23,413 nt of DNA from Lachnospiraceae bacterium. GTDB lineage: Bacteria > Bacillota > Clostridia > Lachnospirales > Lachnospiraceae. The notes beneath the pieces are model-generated. The model was given only the letters and a program-made list of their open reading frames with translations, did no database searches and was not told where the DNA came from. The stretch covers positions 1-23,413 of the forward strand of contig JAJQIE010000309.1 of assembly GCA_021199395.1 (NCBI GenBank), in the 5' to 3' direction. The position numbers were made by a program, and so were the translations under genes. Of this stretch, positions 22,284-23,413 are shown one piece after another; position 1 is the first letter of the stretch; each line of letters starts with the position of its first letter.

Positions 22284-22754
22284 ATGGATAAGATAAACCG
22301 TGTATTTATTGACGGCGCAGAAACAGAGCCGTCTTATAAAAAGAAAAGAGGAATTGTCCTGCTGCGCAGGGAAGGTGATTATATCTATATTTCTGGTCAT
22401 GGACCGGAGGATCAGGTTACGGGAAGGCCGTTGTTTTCCGGACGAATTGGAAAAGATCTTACAGCGGAAGAAGGATATCAGGCGGCCAGAGAGTGTGCTG
22501 TTATTATTCTTGGCGCATTGAAGGATACGTTGGGTACGCTGGAACGGATAGAACGGTTTGTAAAAGTATTTGCGTTAGTAAACTGTGCGGAAGGATTTTG
22601 TGACATAGATGATGTGATGGATGGTTTTTCAGATACACTGGTGGATGTATTGGAAGAACGTGGCTATCATGCGAGAACAGTGATGGGTACTCATAATCTG
22701 CCAAATGGTAATATACCCTGTGAGGTAGAGGCTATCATTAAGGTGCGTGACTAA
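22284..22754 (+). CDS. RidA-family protein, second of two
   Basis: 156 residues of the same subgroup as the preceding gene and clearly paralogous: YISGHGPEDQVTGRPLFSGRIGKDLTAEEGYQAARECAVIILGALKDTLG, then VKVFALVNCAEGF, then YHARTVMGTHNLP with Arg131, and EVEAIIKV with Glu149. Both residues expected for imine hydrolysis are present. It differs from its neighbour in the substrate-facing segments (GHG versus AHL, CAEGFCDIDDVMDG versus SAGDFSSQPAVING), so a distinct substrate or a hetero-oligomer is possible. CGGAGG precedes ATG 22284. It is 14 bases after ridA1 and immediately before the lactonase. Confidence 0.92.
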   Translation: MDKINRVFIDGAETEPSYKKKRGIVLLRREGDYIYISGHGPEDQVTGRPLFSGRIGKDLTAEEGYQAARECAVIILGALKDTLGTLERIERFVKVFALVNCAEGFCDIDDVMDGFSDTLVDVLEERGYHARTVMGTHNLPNGNIPCEVEAIIKVRD

Positions 22755-22755
22755 A

Positions 22756-23413
22756 ATGTGTCGGAAGGGACAAACCTGCCTTTTTTCCGGCTATAGCGGA
22801 AATAGTACGGACATAGTATTATCCAGGCTTTCTGAGAATGGAGCAATATCTGTTTGTTCGAGCCTGCGTACTGGTAAAAATCCGTCTTGTCTGTGTGCTG
22901 GCGCACAGACAGGGGTTTTTTACGCAGGTTGTGAACAGCCGAACAGGGCAGAGATACTTTGCCTGCGTGTGGAAAAAGACAAACTCTGGCTGGGGAAAAA
23001 ATATGAGATCCCTGGAACTGGACTGTGCCATATTTTGTATACCTCCAAAGGACTTTTTGGATGCTGTTACGGCAGCGGGGATGTGTTTCTGATGGATTTT
23101 TTGGGACATGTGCTCTGGCATGTCGGGCAGCAGCAAGGCGGGCATGCTCACTGGGGCGAATTGACACCAGATGGGAAATTTTTTACCTGGGTGGATTTGG
23201 GAATGGACTGCATTTTTTTCTGCGCATTAAAAAATGGCGTACCATGCGGAGCCCCATGGAGTGTACGTTTGCCAAAAGGGAGCGGACCACGACAAATCCT
23301 TTTCCTGAAGCATGAGTATGCTGCAGTAGTTCTGGAAACAATGAGCAAAATAGCTCTTTTGCACAGGACAGGCAGCAGATGGGAAATTGTTGACTTTGTT
23401 TCCTGTACAGGTA
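22756..23413 (+). CDS. Lactonase, 7-bladed beta-propeller (6-phosphogluconolactonase-like), cut by window end
   Basis: The frame from ATG 22756 stays open for 219 codons to the last base, so the C-terminus is missing. The residues match the Pgl/YbhE lactonase family (PF10282). Near the start are FSGYSGNSTDIVLSRLSENG and, in PGTGLCHI (86-93), the glycine-cysteine-histidine turn. Then come CYGSGDVFLMD, GGHAHWGELTPDGKF (129-142), VDLGMDCIF and GSGPRQILF. These enzymes open aldonolactones (6-phosphogluconolactone or free sugar lactones). It starts one base after the ridA2 stop, and AAGGTG within ridA2 is the likely ribosome site. A lactonase implies that a sugar in this pathway is oxidised at C1. 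Length so far fits a ~340-residue protein. Confidence 0.9.
   Translation, partial: MCRKGQTCLFSGYSGNSTDIVLSRLSENGAISVCSSLRTGKNPSCLCAGAQTGVFYAGCEQPNRAEILCLRVEKDKLWLGKKYEIPGTGLCHILYTSKGLFGCCYGSGDVFLMDFLGHVLWHVGQQQGGHAHWGELTPDGKFFTWVDLGMDCIFFCALKNGVPCGAPWSVRLPKGSGPRQILFLKHEYAAVVLETMSKIALLHRTGSRWEIVDFVSCTG

Overview
The window looks like chromosome of an anaerobic, endospore-forming Firmicute, most likely a gut Lachnospiraceae-type clostridium. The reasons are the spoIIAA-spoIIAB-sigF operon, a CotS-type spore coat kinase, a clostridial-type PgcA phosphoglucomutase, strong AGGAGG ribosome sites throughout, and a binding-protein-dependent sugar importer with no ATPase gene of its own. No rRNA, tRNA, CRISPR array, phage or transposase gene was seen.

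Left part (1-11465), conserved and visibly G+C-richer: a small Xre regulator and an acidic exported protein on the minus strand; then, on the plus strand, folC, a 52-codon gene and a zinc-ribbon/TPR membrane protein (coupled by an ATGA overlap), a strong terminator, the forespore sigma-F operon, a CotS-like gene behind a good sigma-E promoter match, pgcA, and a MazG-type pyrophosphohydrolase.

The most unusual thing in this part is a family of modular palindromic elements. Two direct copies lie in frame inside the CotS-like gene and add about 81 residues. A third, inverted copy forms part of the pgcA leader. The copies share primary sequence, keep their stems by paired changes, and carry different nested hairpin insertions. 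They resemble Rickettsia palindromic elements in behaviour, but I recognise no named family.

Junction (11466-11992): a gene-poor stretch with a decayed fragment of an AlbA_2/HATPase_c_4-type regulator on the minus strand. It ends in a textbook sigma-A promoter followed by a perfect LacI-family operator.

Right part (11993-23413), A+T-richer: one long plus-strand catabolic operon. It encodes a LacI regulator, SDR oxidoreductase, GH4 enzyme, SelA/DgaE-like PLP enzyme, BadF/NAGK-type kinase, AGE-family epimerase, a CUT1 ABC importer (binding protein and two permeases), two RidA proteins, and a 7-bladed-propeller lactonase that runs off the window end. Together these suggest uptake of an amino-sugar-containing glycoside or amino-sugar acid, then oxidation, lactone opening, phosphorylation and PLP-dependent ammonia elimination, with the RidA pair removing enamine/imine intermediates. 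The substrate is inferred and not proven.
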